From an uncultured Candidatus Thioglobus sp. (GTDB lineage Bacteria > Pseudomonadota > Gammaproteobacteria > PS1 > Pseudothioglobaceae), in the NCBI GenBank assembly GCA_905614365.1, contig CAJQSO010000001.1, forward strand, positions 1-40,343: 40,343 nucleotides of DNA. Reading direction: 5' to 3'. This document shows, one piece after another, positions 1-7,851 of the stretch. The translations under genes and the position numbers were made by a program. Under the pieces are notes generated by a model. The model saw only the letters and a program-made list of their open reading frames with translations, was not told the origin of the DNA and searched no databases. The stretch's first letter is position 1. Each line of letters begins with the position of its first letter.

Positions 1-184
1 CATTCGCATAAGGGGGGCCATCATGAAGTACAAATAATGGCTTTCCTTTAAACTTGTTACGAATTTGTTGATATAAGTCTTGATCCTGCCATGTTTTTAG
101 GAAACCGCCTTCGCGATTTGCTAAATTGGCTTTCATCGGAAAATCAGTTGCAGGTAAATTTAAGGTGGTTTTATAATCAGACAT
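1..184 (-). CDS. ileS: Isoleucyl-tRNA synthetase, N-terminal fragment (runs off window)
   Basis: Only the first 61 codons are inside the window; the gene continues past its left edge. The start is the ATG at 184-182. The peptide begins [17 protein letters not shown] and reaches HDGPPYAN, the start of the class I synthetase HIGH-region block of IleRS (in the family this continues GxIHxGH). The enzyme charges tRNA-Ile in the cytoplasm. No clear Shine-Dalgarno sequence is seen, but a good promoter lies just upstream at 217-244, so the gene is probably transcribed separately from rluB, whose stop codon is at 296. Identification rests on the well-conserved N-terminus. Confidence 0.93.
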   Translation of the reverse strand, partial: MSDYKTTLNLPATDFPMKANLANREGGFLKTWQDQDLYQQIRNKFKGKPLFVLHDGPPYAN

Positions 185-216
185 TAAGGCGTTAATTTTT
201 TCTATATAAAAACGCC

Positions 217-244
217 ATTATACTTGACACACATGGTTTAACAA
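217..244 (-). promoter_or_regulatory. Predicted sigma70 promoter for ileS
   Basis: On the minus strand a consensus -10 TATAAT (217-222) is preceded, after a 16-base spacer, by TTGTTA (239-244). It sits about 35 bases before the ileS ATG in the gap between rluB and ileS. The -10 is a perfect match; the -35 matches four of six positions. Confidence 0.6.
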
Positions 245-295
245 GATTGATAATGCCTTTGAAAAACAAATTAAAACGAATAAAAAAACATTAAA

Positions 296-1030
296 TTAGC
301 CTTTTAATTTAACTGCACTAAGCAATGCTTGAACTTGTTTGGGTTTGAGAAGTTCAGACTGATTTGCTCGTAAGCTATCTGGCATGCGAATATCACTAAA
401 TCTTGTTCTAATAAGCCGTGAAACTTTAAAATCCAGAGCCTCCCAAAGCCTTCTCACTTCTCTTTTTCTGCCCTCCCTTACCACAACGTGATACCAACGA
501 TTTGCACCATCACCGCCGCCAAGGGTTACTTTATGAAATTTAGCAAATCCATCTTCGAGCTCTACTCCGCTAATTAATTGTTTTATATCCTCATCGCTAA
601 CCCTTCCTAAAACCCTTACAGCATATTCTCTATCTATTTCAGAGCTGGGATGCATTAGCTTGTTTGCGAGCTCTCCATTATTAGTAAAAAGTAATAATCC
701 AGCTGAATTAAGATCTAACCTACCGACCATAACCCAGCGAGTATTTTCAGGCAAGAAGTCAAATACACTTTTACGGCCCTCTTCATCTTTATTTGAACAA
801 ATAACGCCTGCTTGCTTGTTCAGCATCAGCACTTTAGTCTCTTCTTCTGAATAACGCTTTAGATCTATAAACCTTCCATCAATTGTAACTTTGTCAGCGA
901 TTGTTGCTTTATCACCAAGCGTTGCTTCTTTATTATTAATAGAAATTCTGCCTTGCTCTATAAGCCTTTCCGCCCAGCGTCTTGATCCATAGCCAGCATT
1001 GGCAATAAGTTTTTGTAGTCTTTCTGACAT
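296..1030 (-). CDS. rluB: 23S rRNA pseudouridine(2605) synthase RluB
   Basis: A 244-residue pseudouridine synthase of the RsuA/RluB/E/F family. An S4 RNA-binding domain covers about residues 2-60 (LQKLIANAGYGSRR...). The catalytic block GRLDLNSAG holds the nucleophile Asp106, and the family block EGRKREVRRLWEAL follows in the C-terminal half. In E. coli RluB isomerises U2605 in the peptidyl-transferase region of 23S rRNA. It is the last gene of the ygfZ-nhaD-coaX-trpS-rluB run, 17 bases after trpS. RluB rather than RsuA or RluE/F is chosen from the HPSSEIDREYAVRV stretch and the trpS neighbourhood; the exact target uridine is inferred. Confidence 0.88.
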   Translation of the reverse strand: MSERLQKLIANAGYGSRRWAERLIEQGRISINNKEATLGDKATIADKVTIDGRFIDLKRYSEEETKVLMLNKQAGVICSNKDEEGRKSVFDFLPENTRWVMVGRLDLNSAGLLLFTNNGELANKLMHPSSEIDREYAVRVLGRVSDEDIKQLISGVELEDGFAKFHKVTLGGGDGANRWYHVVVREGRKREVRRLWEALDFKVSRLIRTRFSDIRMPDSLRANQSELLKPKQVQALLSAVKLKG

Positions 1031-1047
1031 TTATTTTTTATCTCTTT

Positions 1048-2247
1048 TTAGTAGGTTATGCCCATTGCATCTCGAACCTCTTCCATAGTGCTTCGAGCTA
1101 CTGCCCTGGCACTCTCTGAGCCTTCAAAGATAATTTCTTGAATAAGGTTAGGATTCGATTGATACTTGGCTATATTCTCTTGAATAGGCTCTAACTCAGT
1201 ATTAATTGCCTCTATAACAGGCTTTTTACATTCAATACAACCTATCTTAGCTTTTGTGCACCCATCATTTACCCACTTGAGAGAATCTTCTGATGAATAT
1301 ATTTGATGCAACTGCCATACTGGACATTTTTTAGGGTCGCCTGGATCAGTTAATTTAACGCGAGCAGGATCTGTTGGCATTCTGTTAATTTTTTGCTTAA
1401 CAGACTCTGGCTCTTCTCTCAAGGAAATCATATTATTATAGGATTTTGACATTTTCTGCCCATCTAGGCCAGGCATTTTCGACGCTTTAGTTAAAAGAGC
1501 TTCAGGCTCCGTTAAAATGATCTTACCTAAACCTTCTGCATATCCTAATAGCCTTTCTCGATCACCAAGAGTAATATTTTGCTGCTCTCCAAGTAAAGCT
1601 TTTGCCTTCAGCAAAGACTCATCATCACCTGTCTCTTGATAGGATTTCCTTAAAGATCTGTAGAGTTTTGATTGTTTTTTACCCATCTTAGTTACAGCAA
1701 CTTCAGCTTTCTCTTCAAAATCAGCTTCACGTCCATAAATAAAATTAAAGCGTCTTGCAACCTCCCTTGTGAATTCAACATGCGCTACTTGGTCCTCACC
1801 TACAGGAACCAGACCAGCTTTATAAATTAATATATCTGCACTTTGTAAAAGTGGATAGCCTAAGAAGCCATAGGTCGATAAATCCTTAGTTTTAAGTTTT
1901 TCTTGTTGGTCTTTATAAGATGGCACCCTCTCTAACCAGCTAAGAGGAGTTGTCATTGAGAGCAGTAAATGAAGCTCTGCATGTTCAGGTACTTTAGATT
2001 GAACAAAAATTGTAGAAGTATTAGGATTAAGACCAGTTGCCAGCCAATCAACAACCATATCCGAAACATTTTTTTCTAGATTAATTCTGTCAGAGTAGTG
2101 CGTTGTAAAGGCATGCCAATCAGCAACAAAGTAGTAAGAATCATACTCATTTTGAAGTTGAATCCAATTTTTTAGGACTCCATGATAATGGCCAAGGTGT
2201 AATTGGCCGGTAGGTCGCATTCCAGATAATACTCGATGATCTTTCAT
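1048..2247 (-). CDS. trpS: Tryptophanyl-tRNA synthetase, long form with four-cysteine motif
   Basis: Class I synthetase that charges tRNA-Trp. The HIGH-type motif is HLGH at residues 17-20 within PTGQLHLGHYHG, and KMSKS lies at residues 265-269. At 399 residues it is about 65 longer than the E. coli enzyme; the extra segment (about residues 175-255) sits between the tryptophan-binding half and KMSKS. The C-terminal anticodon region carries cysteines spaced C-x21-C-x6-C-x2-C, starting in KKCPVWQLHQ. This closely resembles the [4Fe-4S]-binding C-x22-C-x6-C-x2-C motif described for Thermotoga maritima TrpRS, so an iron-sulfur cluster is plausible but not shown. It lies between coaX and rluB in one transcription unit; in many gammaproteobacteria scpAB would sit between trpS and rluB. 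Confidence 0.95.
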   Translation of the reverse strand: MKDHRVLSGMRPTGQLHLGHYHGVLKNWIQLQNEYDSYYFVADWHAFTTHYSDRINLEKNVSDMVVDWLATGLNPNTSTIFVQSKVPEHAELHLLLSMTTPLSWLERVPSYKDQQEKLKTKDLSTYGFLGYPLLQSADILIYKAGLVPVGEDQVAHVEFTREVARRFNFIYGREADFEEKAEVAVTKMGKKQSKLYRSLRKSYQETGDDESLLKAKALLGEQQNITLGDRERLLGYAEGLGKIILTEPEALLTKASKMPGLDGQKMSKSYNNMISLREEPESVKQKINRMPTDPARVKLTDPGDPKKCPVWQLHQIYSSEDSLKWVNDGCTKAKIGCIECKKPVIEAINTELEPIQENIAKYQSNPNLIQEIIFEGSESARAVARSTMEEVRDAMGITY

Positions 2248-2283
2248 TGTATTTAATAAAGAGCTTTAATGTTAATGAATCAA

Positions 2284-2976
2284 TTATCCCATAGATTGGC
2301 TATAGCTTTCCAAGCCATCTAGCACCAAATTATCAAAGAATTTAACTGAAAATGGAAGCTCTATAAGTATTTCATTAACGATGCCACCACAAATAGTTAC
2401 AACACCATCTGGATATTGTAATTCAAAATTTTGAATTTGCGAATTAATAGCTGAAACTAGCATCGCGTGAGTTCCGCTTTGCCATGCCTCTTTAGTGCTA
2501 TTTTTAAGCTCACTAGTCTTTAGAGATAAATCATTTGTTGAGAACTTATTAAAGCTTTTTCTTAGAGCCTTAATGCCCGGCATTATTAATCCACCTTTGT
2601 GTACCCCCTGACTGTCTATAACATCAAATGTAACTGCACTTCCGGTATCAATTACTAGTAAAGGTGAATTTGGGAAGCGCTCAAGAGCTCCCAGCATAGC
2701 AAGAAATCTATCCACACCAAACTTAGACGGATCAACATACGATAGGGTTAACTTTCCATAAAGCTTTGATGGCTTAACTAGGTTAACGGAAGTAAATTTA
2801 GCCTTTATCTCTTCAACAATATTTAGATGCGCAACGGCGCTTATCCAAACTGTGTCAACTTTAGGTAATAATTCTGATGAAAATTGATCTATTTCCTCAG
2901 TAAAAACCTCTGAACCATGCGAGCGCCATTTGACCGCTGAGTTCCCTATATCAACAAAGAGGCTAGATTGGGACAT
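2284..2976 (-). CDS. coaX: Type III pantothenate kinase
   Basis: First step of coenzyme A synthesis: ATP-dependent phosphorylation of pantothenate. The start is placed at the ATG at 2976, giving 230 residues beginning MSQSSLFVDIGNSAVKW; an in-frame ATG at 3024 would add 16 residues unlike the family and lie deep inside nhaD. The acetate-kinase/Hsp70/actin-type motifs are visible: phosphate 1 DIGNSAVKW, the block PSKFGVDRFLAMLGA, DTGSAVTFDV, and GGLIMPGI. The start overlaps the nhaD stop by 14 bases, so translation is probably coupled; no Shine-Dalgarno is evident. No coaA or coaB is seen nearby. Confidence 0.9.
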   Translation of the reverse strand: MSQSSLFVDIGNSAVKWRSHGSEVFTEEIDQFSSELLPKVDTVWISAVAHLNIVEEIKAKFTSVNLVKPSKLYGKLTLSYVDPSKFGVDRFLAMLGALERFPNSPLLVIDTGSAVTFDVIDSQGVHKGGLIMPGIKALRKSFNKFSTNDLSLKTSELKNSTKEAWQSGTHAMLVSAINSQIQNFELQYPDGVVTICGGIVNEILIELPFSVKFFDNLVLDGLESYSQSMG

Positions 2977-4342
2977 CAAAGAGGGCTGCGTTGATCCATA
3001 AGTGCATAAAAATACTTGCCACATATCCTAGAGCAATGGCCCATATCCATTTAAGGTGTGAGACGAATGTATAGTGTCCTTTTGATTGCCCCATCAACGC
3101 AACACCCGCCGCCGATCCGATAGAAAGCATACTTCCCCCAACGCCTGCAGTGAGTGTTACCAAGAGCCACTGGCCTAGAGACATATCTGGTGTCATTGTA
3201 AGTACTGCAAACATTACTGGAATGTTATCAACAATGGCAGAAAGGATACCTACTAAAACATTCGCATAGGTAGCGCCCAACTGAACATACATTGCCTCAG
3301 AAACTAATGCTAGGTAACCCATAAAGCCTAAACCACCAACACTTACAATAACTCCAAAAAAGAAGAGTAGCGTATCCCACTCTGCCCTAGAGACCTTTCT
3401 AAATACATCAAACCTCTCTGAAATTGGATCATTCGAGTTATGCCTAACTTTAACAAAGTAGCCCACTACCATAAGGTATCCAAGTCCTGTCATCATTCCC
3501 ATAGCAGGTGGGAGATGCAGGAAATTATGAAAACTTACCGCTGTTGCAATCGTCAACAAAAACATAAAGGTTATTACAATGCCACCATTCTTAATATCAA
3601 CCACTTCATCTACAACCTCTGGCTTCTCATTTTTAATTGCAAAATGCATGATCGCAGCGGGTATAAGAAAATTAACCAGTGATGGAAAGAATAAGACAAA
3701 GAACTGCTGGAAGTCAACCAGACCTTTCTGCCAGACCATGAGCGTAGTAATATCTCCAAACGGGCTAAACGCGCCGCCAGCATTCGCAGCAACAACGATA
3801 TTCACAAAGGCCACAGAAATAAACTTTGCATTCCCAGCACCAACTGCCAAGACCACTGCGCCCATTACAAGAGCTGTAGTAAGATTGTCAGCGATAGGCG
3901 ACATAAAGAACGCTATAAATCCTGTCAGCCAGAAAAGCTGTCTATAACTGAATCCTTTTGATATAAGATATACCTTCAATTTCTCGAAAACGAGACGCTC
4001 ACGCATCGCTTCAATGTAGGTCATTGCAACTAATAGGAAAAGGAATAGCTCCGCGTACTCCAAAAAATTATGCCTTAAAGCTGCTTCAGCGGCGTGTGGT
4101 ATCCCTCTAGAGGCATAGACCCAGCCAATAATGCCCCAAATTAATCCAGCGACCAAAATAACTGGTTTGGATTTACGAAAGTGCGTGAACTCTTCAAGCA
4201 TCACAAAGGCGTATGCAATAACAAATAACGTAACAGCAAGATAACCAGACCAGTGCCTAGTTAAATCAAGGTTTGCAGCATCCGTTGAAGCAAAAGTTAG
4301 GCTTGGAATTAAACCAATTATTATTAGTAAGATTTTATTCAT
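2963..4342 (-). CDS. nhaD: Na+/H+ antiporter NhaD
   Basis: A 459-residue integral inner-membrane protein of the NhaD/ion-transporter superfamily, exchanging cytoplasmic Na+ (or Li+) for protons. It starts with a signal-like hydrophobic segment (MNKILLIIIGLIPSLTFA) and has about 12 membrane segments. Conserved-looking patches are SPIADNLTTALVMG, NAGGAFSPFGDITTLMVW and SAIVDNIPVMFAVL, the two inverted-repeat halves with Asp-Asn pairs typical of this family, followed by GGSMLSIGSAAGVALMG. The ATG overlaps the ygfZ stop by 8 bases and its own stop overlaps coaX, so it is in the middle of a transcription unit. The family is common in marine and halophilic proteobacteria; ion preference cannot be read from sequence. 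Confidence 0.92.
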   Translation of the reverse strand: MNKILLIIIGLIPSLTFASTDAANLDLTRHWSGYLAVTLFVIAYAFVMLEEFTHFRKSKPVILVAGLIWGIIGWVYASRGIPHAAEAALRHNFLEYAELFLFLLVAMTYIEAMRERLVFEKLKVYLISKGFSYRQLFWLTGFIAFFMSPIADNLTTALVMGAVVLAVGAGNAKFISVAFVNIVVAANAGGAFSPFGDITTLMVWQKGLVDFQQFFVLFFPSLVNFLIPAAIMHFAIKNEKPEVVDEVVDIKNGGIVITFMFLLTIATAVSFHNFLHLPPAMGMMTGLGYLMVVGYFVKVRHNSNDPISERFDVFRKVSRAEWDTLLFFFGVIVSVGGLGFMGYLALVSEAMYVQLGATYANVLVGILSAIVDNIPVMFAVLTMTPDMSLGQWLLVTLTAGVGGSMLSIGSAAGVALMGQSKGHYTFVSHLKWIWAIALGYVASIFMHLWINAALFDVPI

Positions 4343-5162
4343 TATTTATTTTATTTAGTAGTGGACCGTGTTTATTATTAAGGGTTATTTTTTCATCTTT
4401 AATCTCAACGTCAAGAGTTGCTAAGCAATAAAAATTCGAATTATACTTTAACTTAAATACTACCATTCCGCTAGATTTATATCGAGCCCCTCTAGCTTTT
4501 GCAGACTTTGAAGAGGCGCAGTATAGAGCATCGCCAATATTTGCATCAGAGTCGAGCTTAAAAGCAAAAAGACGGCGTTTTGCTGAGCCCAGATAATGAA
4601 GCCTCGCAACGACTTCCTGGCCAGGATAGCAACCTTTTGAAAAATTAACGCCAAACTCGTTAATGTCTAAATTAAGCATCTGTGGCACTAGTTTCTCACT
4701 TGTCACTGAAAATATTTCTGGCAAAGAAGAATCGATACAAGCCTTATCCCAATGATCTATTGGCTGCATATCGTATTTATTAATGTCTTGTTTGTCAGCA
4801 ATTATTAGTGATAATTTATCATTAATAGCCAGTGCCTTTTGATGAGTCTCACCAATAGAACCAACCTGAATATATTCTTTTGTTATGTCTTCAATAATAA
4901 CATCGGACATTATGACAAACATTTGAAGCCTTGGTTTTATAGCCTCAAGCAAATCTGAAGGAAATGACAGAAAGAAACTATCTTCATTTTTTATTACCCA
5001 GAACAAAGCTAAGATTTTACCTTGATGCTGGCAATAGGCATTGAGCTGAACGCTCAATTCATTGAGCTTGTTGATATCATTACTTAGCTGTCCCTGCAGA
5101 AAAGTTTCAGCATCTGATCCAGTTACTCTTAAAAGTGCGCGATTTTGTAAATGAACAAACAT
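4335..5162 (-). CDS. ygfZ: Folate-binding Fe-S cluster/tRNA-modifying protein YgfZ
   Basis: A 275-residue member of the YgfZ/GcvT-like family. The signature K-G-C-Y-P-G-Q-E is at residues 176-183 with the key Cys178, followed by VVARLHYLGSAKRRLF. In E. coli YgfZ is a tetrahydrofolate-dependent factor that supports a subset of Fe-S enzymes such as MiaB. It is the first gene of the run that includes trpS, which here carries a possible Fe-S motif; a functional link is speculative. Upstream lies the terminator of the outer-membrane protein gene at 5231-5260, so ygfZ must use its own promoter in 5163-5229, but no convincing one is seen. Confidence 0.9.
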   Translation of the reverse strand: MFVHLQNRALLRVTGSDAETFLQGQLSNDINKLNELSVQLNAYCQHQGKILALFWVIKNEDSFFLSFPSDLLEAIKPRLQMFVIMSDVIIEDITKEYIQVGSIGETHQKALAINDKLSLIIADKQDINKYDMQPIDHWDKACIDSSLPEIFSVTSEKLVPQMLNLDINEFGVNFSKGCYPGQEVVARLHYLGSAKRRLFAFKLDSDANIGDALYCASSKSAKARGARYKSSGMVVFKLKYNSNFYCLATLDVEIKDEKITLNNKHGPLLNKINNE

Positions 5163-5230
5163 AACTTATTTAGTTATTTGAATAGCTGTATTTTATCTAT
5201 TTTCACTGCATTTATTTTTAATTAGGTATA

Positions 5231-5260
5231 AAAAAACCCAGAGCAAGCCCTGGGTTTTTT
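5231..5260 (-). terminator. Rho-independent terminator of the outer-membrane protein gene
   Basis: An 11-bp perfect stem (5231-5241 with 5250-5260) with an 8-base loop. On the minus strand it ends in a run of T residues; the A/T flanks make it usable in both directions. It lies 45 bases beyond the stop of the gene at 5306 and upstream of ygfZ, separating the two transcripts. Confidence 0.88.
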
Positions 5261-5305
5261 CGAATATTAACTTATTCCTAAGTCAACCGTACAATCTAAA
5301 TAAAT

Positions 5306-6178
5306 TTAGAATGCAACAGATGCCTTAAGTGTAAGTGAATCATCAAACGTGTTATAAGTCGCAGCTAATGTTGCACCTGAAGTAAGGCTACGAGATATAG
5401 CAACTGTTGCGTATGAAGCTTTCGCAGTAGTTGCGAAAGTACCAGATACACCAGCTACAGTAGTTACAGCGTCTGCTGCAGCACGTGCAGGAACAGAAGT
5501 CACAACCATTGTGTTACCAGCTAGACCAAATGTAGCAGTAACTTTCTGGCTGCTAGCTAATGTCAGACCAACACCACTTACTGTTGTACCTAATGACCAA
5601 GTAGTTGCGCCAGCTTTGTTAGTTACACTAACGTCCATACCAGCAATGCTTCCAGCAGCAGTAGTAGTATCACCCGCTGACTTAGAAGTATGGCTCATAG
5701 TAATACCAGACCAAGTACCTGAAATAGTTACGTTTCCAGAGTTATCTACACCAACTGTAGCGTCACCAATTGGAGCGTCTAGGCTAATAGTTACGCCTGT
5801 ATCTTCAGAAGCAGAACCTTCATAACCCTGTCCACCAGCACCAGTGTTAGAACCGATAGAAGTTTCGTTGAACATATCAGCAGTAACAGTTACTGGGCCA
5901 ATTGTAGTAGCCATAGTAGAACTAGTAATTGAAGGCTTCTGGCTTGTGTTGTTTCCTGAAGTAGAATCTGCTCCACTTCCATCAACGTCCATACCTACTG
6001 TAACAGTAGTTGCGCCTGCAGTTCCTGTGACTAATAAGTCAGCGTCATAAGTAGTTGCTGAAGCAGCAGAACCGTTATCATCATATGATACAGAAGCTGT
6101 TCCACTTAAAGCGATTGCCGCAACTGCTGAAGTAGAAGCTACTGCAGATACTGCGAATAATGCGATTAGTTTTTTCAT
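5306..6178 (-). CDS. Low-complexity outer-membrane-type beta protein (porin-like), unrecognised
   Basis: A 290-residue secreted protein. The start is set at 6178 because a strong Shine-Dalgarno (GGAGAA, 6183-6188) sits 4 bases upstream; the in-frame ATG at 6190 overlaps that site. An N-terminal signal peptide MKKLIALFAVSAVASTSAVA is clear. The rest is dominated by Ala, Thr, Ser, Gly and Val in alternating beta-strand patterns, with no cysteine and a C-terminal phenylalanine (KASVAF), the usual end of beta-barrel outer-membrane proteins. It is smaller than typical trimeric porins. Consensus promoter, leader hairpin, strong ribosome site and strong terminator suggest a highly expressed single-gene transcript. 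Function is unknown; porin is the best guess, and a surface or adhesin-like protein is an alternative. Confidence 0.7.
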   Translation of the reverse strand: MKKLIALFAVSAVASTSAVAAIALSGTASVSYDDNGSAASATTYDADLLVTGTAGATTVTVGMDVDGSGADSTSGNNTSQKPSITSSTMATTIGPVTVTADMFNETSIGSNTGAGGQGYEGSASEDTGVTISLDAPIGDATVGVDNSGNVTISGTWSGITMSHTSKSAGDTTTAAGSIAGMDVSVTNKAGATTWSLGTTVSGVGLTLASSQKVTATFGLAGNTMVVTSVPARAAADAVTTVAGVSGTFATTAKASYATVAISRSLTSGATLAATYNTFDDSLTLKASVAF

Positions 6179-6207
6179 TTTATTCTCCATTTAGAATATA
6201 TTAAATT

Positions 6208-6225
6208 GCTAAGGTCTTCCTTAGC
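6208..6225 (-). promoter_or_regulatory. 5' UTR stem-loop of the outer-membrane protein mRNA
   Basis: A perfect 7-bp stem (GCTAAGG/CCTTAGC) with a 4-base loop, 20 bases before the Shine-Dalgarno of the gene starting at 6178 and inside its predicted leader. By analogy with ompA-type leaders it could protect the mRNA from 5' decay. The structure is seen; its role is inferred. Confidence 0.5.
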
Positions 6226-6259
6226 AGCCTTTGCTATCCTTACGAATAACAATACTCCA

Positions 6260-6288
6260 ATAATAACCACTTCCTATGCCAATGTCAA
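6260..6288 (-). promoter_or_regulatory. Strong sigma70 promoter of the outer-membrane protein gene
   Basis: On the minus strand a perfect -35 TTGACA (6283-6288), an exact 17-base spacer and a -10 TATTAT (6260-6265, five of six). Transcription would begin near 6253, giving a leader of about 75 bases containing the stem-loop at 6208-6225. Confidence 0.78.
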
Positions 6289-6474
6289 CAACTTTTTGTA
6301 AAAATGATACATTTAGTTGTTTTTTTTCAACAATTTATACTTATTTTAGTTTTAACGCCGTTAGAGTAGTCACTAAACTAATTATTTTCTTACTTAAAAT
6401 AACCTATTAATCATTAATATTATGTGGATTTTTGTAGCTTTTTTGCAGTTTTGTTGTTTTTTTACTCATACAAT
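6289..6474. other. AT-rich gap with no gene seen
   Basis: This is the remainder of the only stretch over 300 bases without a gene (6179-6522). It is very AT-rich with T runs and several short poly-T tracts upstream of the strong promoter at 6260-6288. No reading frame, RNA gene or clear operator is seen. The T tracts could act as an upstream (UP-like or bent-DNA) element, which is inference only. Confidence 0.5.
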
Positions 6475-6476
6475 AA

Positions 6477-6498
6477 AAAACCGGGCGAGCCCGGTTTT
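6477..6498 (-). terminator. Rho-independent terminator after the PuuD-like gene
   Basis: A 9-bp perfect stem AAAACCGGG/CCCGGTTTT with a 4-base loop, followed on the minus strand by a run of six T. It lies 25 bases past the stop of the gene at 6523. Confidence 0.9.
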
Positions 6499-6522
6499 AA
6501 AATTTAACTGATTCTTAGTTAT

Positions 6523-7113
6523 TTAAAATAGGTAACCACCATGTCCAGCACCAATCATGCAAAGAAGCATTGGAACCGAAAGCACCACATTAGTTCGTGA
6601 AGCCATCGCCGCAGTGAACTTAGCTTTAGCAATTTCTTCTGCGCTCGCCTCTACCATTCCAAGAATTTTTTTCTGGTTTGGCCAAATAAGAACCCACACA
6701 TTAAAGAGCATAATCGTTCCTAACCAAGATCCTAAGCCAATCATTTCAGCGCCAGGCTTCAAAAGGAATGCGTTCGTAAAACCATAGCCCAATGAAAGCG
6801 CCCACGCACCTGTTAACCACGTTACAGCTGCTGACATACGAAACCATAATAAAGCCTTTGGTGCAACATACTTACCAATTGCAGCCGGCCCTGGACCGCC
6901 CTCATCAGCTAGCGCGTCAGCCATTGCTGGCACTTGCACAAAATTAAAGTAATAAAGTAGCCCAACCCAAGTAACTCCTGCGAGTGAATGAATCCACACA
7001 CTAAGGTTACGTTGAATCAAAGATGAGCCTTCAGGAGACAAATAAAATGCAACAAGAATTGCTAAAACAAAGCCTGATGCAATAGTGCCTTTAACAGAGG
7101 TTAATGGATTCAT
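6523..7113 (-). CDS. PuuD/urate-oxidase-N-like integral membrane protein
   Basis: A 196-residue hydrophobic protein with about five membrane segments. The pattern IHSLAGVTWVGLLYYFNFVQ, a histidine followed by TW-G in the second segment, resembles the membrane domain of urate hydroxylase PuuD (Urate_ox_N family) and more loosely HemJ/CopD-type haem or copper membrane domains. Full PuuD enzymes carry a C-terminal cytochrome c domain with CxxCH; that is absent here, and the protein ends after GAGHGGYLF. His42 and a C-terminal His are candidate haem ligands. A good Shine-Dalgarno (AAGGAAG) precedes the ATG. No purine-degradation genes are in the window, so urate oxidation should not be assumed; it is a single-gene unit with its own terminator. 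Confidence 0.65.
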   Translation of the reverse strand: MNPLTSVKGTIASGFVLAILVAFYLSPEGSSLIQRNLSVWIHSLAGVTWVGLLYYFNFVQVPAMADALADEGGPGPAAIGKYVAPKALLWFRMSAAVTWLTGAWALSLGYGFTNAFLLKPGAEMIGLGSWLGTIMLFNVWVLIWPNQKKILGMVEASAEEIAKAKFTAAMASRTNVVLSVPMLLCMIGAGHGGYLF

Positions 7114-7178
7114 AAAAATAACTTCCTTTAGTTATAAAGTCATTATTATAAATTGTTCGTTATTAATTAAATGTTTTT

Positions 7179-7208
7179 TTGTAATTTATATTTATAATAC
7201 GATATACT
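7179..7208 (+). promoter_or_regulatory. Possible promoter of the chalcone-isomerase-like gene
   Basis: TTGTAA (7179-7184), an 18-base spacer and TATACT (7203-7208), about 30 bases before the ATG at 7239. The surroundings are AT-rich, so chance matches are easy. Confidence 0.35.
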
Positions 7209-7238
7209 CGATTATGAATGAAAATTTGGGAATAACCT

Positions 7239-7799
7239 ATGATGACTAAATCAAAAATACTACTACCATTGTTAATCTTAATTAGCATATTTGCATTATC
7301 ACCAGTTAATGCTGCAGAAGCCCCCAGCTCTATGAAGTACGAAGGAACAGAGCTAATGCTTAATGGTCAGGGTACCCGTATAAAGTTCTTTATGAAAGTT
7401 TATGAAACAAGTCTTTATCTAGGCTCTCAAAACACTAATGCTGAAGAAATACTTAACAGTAATGAGGCAATGGCTATTCGTCTTGATGTTACCTCTACTA
7501 TGGTTACTACAGATGCTATGAAGGATGCATTGAATTCAGGATTAATTAAATCAACAGGAAATAACATATCGCCTATTAGTAAAGAAATTGAGCAACTTAT
7601 CTCTACCTTTAATAGTGATGTTACTGATAGTGATTTTTTTGAATTTATCTATATGCCAGATACTGGTACTAATGTGCTTAAAAATTCAACATACATCGAT
7701 ACAATTCCCGGGATTGAATTCAAAAAAGCTTTCTTTGGAATCTGGCTATCTAAAAACCCAATTCAGAAAAATTTGAAAAAGGCGATGCTTGGAGGTTAG
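7239..7799 (+). CDS. Periplasmic chalcone isomerase-fold protein
   Basis: A 186-residue exported protein with a signal peptide over about residues 1-25 (cleavage near PVNAAEA). The mature part has the pattern of bacterial chalcone isomerase-like proteins: an N-terminal block LNGQGTRIKFFMKVYETSLYL, where family members show LNG-G-R-KFFFKVY-LYL, and a C-terminal FGIWLSKNPIQKNLKKAMLG matching the family GIWLG-P... ending. Bacterial members are not known to isomerise chalcones; fatty-acid binding or an unknown envelope role is likely. It starts with two adjacent ATG codons and is probably separate from mutM, 52 bases downstream. Confidence 0.8.
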   Translation: MMTKSKILLPLLILISIFALSPVNAAEAPSSMKYEGTELMLNGQGTRIKFFMKVYETSLYLGSQNTNAEEILNSNEAMAIRLDVTSTMVTTDAMKDALNSGLIKSTGNNISPISKEIEQLISTFNSDVTDSDFFEFIYMPDTGTNVLKNSTYIDTIPGIEFKKAFFGIWLSKNPIQKNLKKAMLGG

Positions 7800-7851
7800 T
7801 CATTAGTGCAACTAAAAAGATTGCATTAGTTAACGACCAGGAATAAAAACT

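Noticed and set aside
2977..3024. Upstream in-frame start adding 16 residues to coaX
   Set aside because: The extra residues lie inside nhaD coding sequence and precede the conserved MSQSSLFVDIGN start; family proteins begin near the DxGN motif.
3579..3947. Open frame of 122 codons on the plus strand inside nhaD
   Set aside because: It is opposite a well-conserved antiporter gene, has no family resemblance and no ribosome site; a shadow of the real gene.
5511..6050. Open frames on the plus strand opposite the outer-membrane protein gene
   Set aside because: They mirror the repetitive Ala/Thr/Val codons of the real gene, which alone has promoter, ribosome site and signal peptide.
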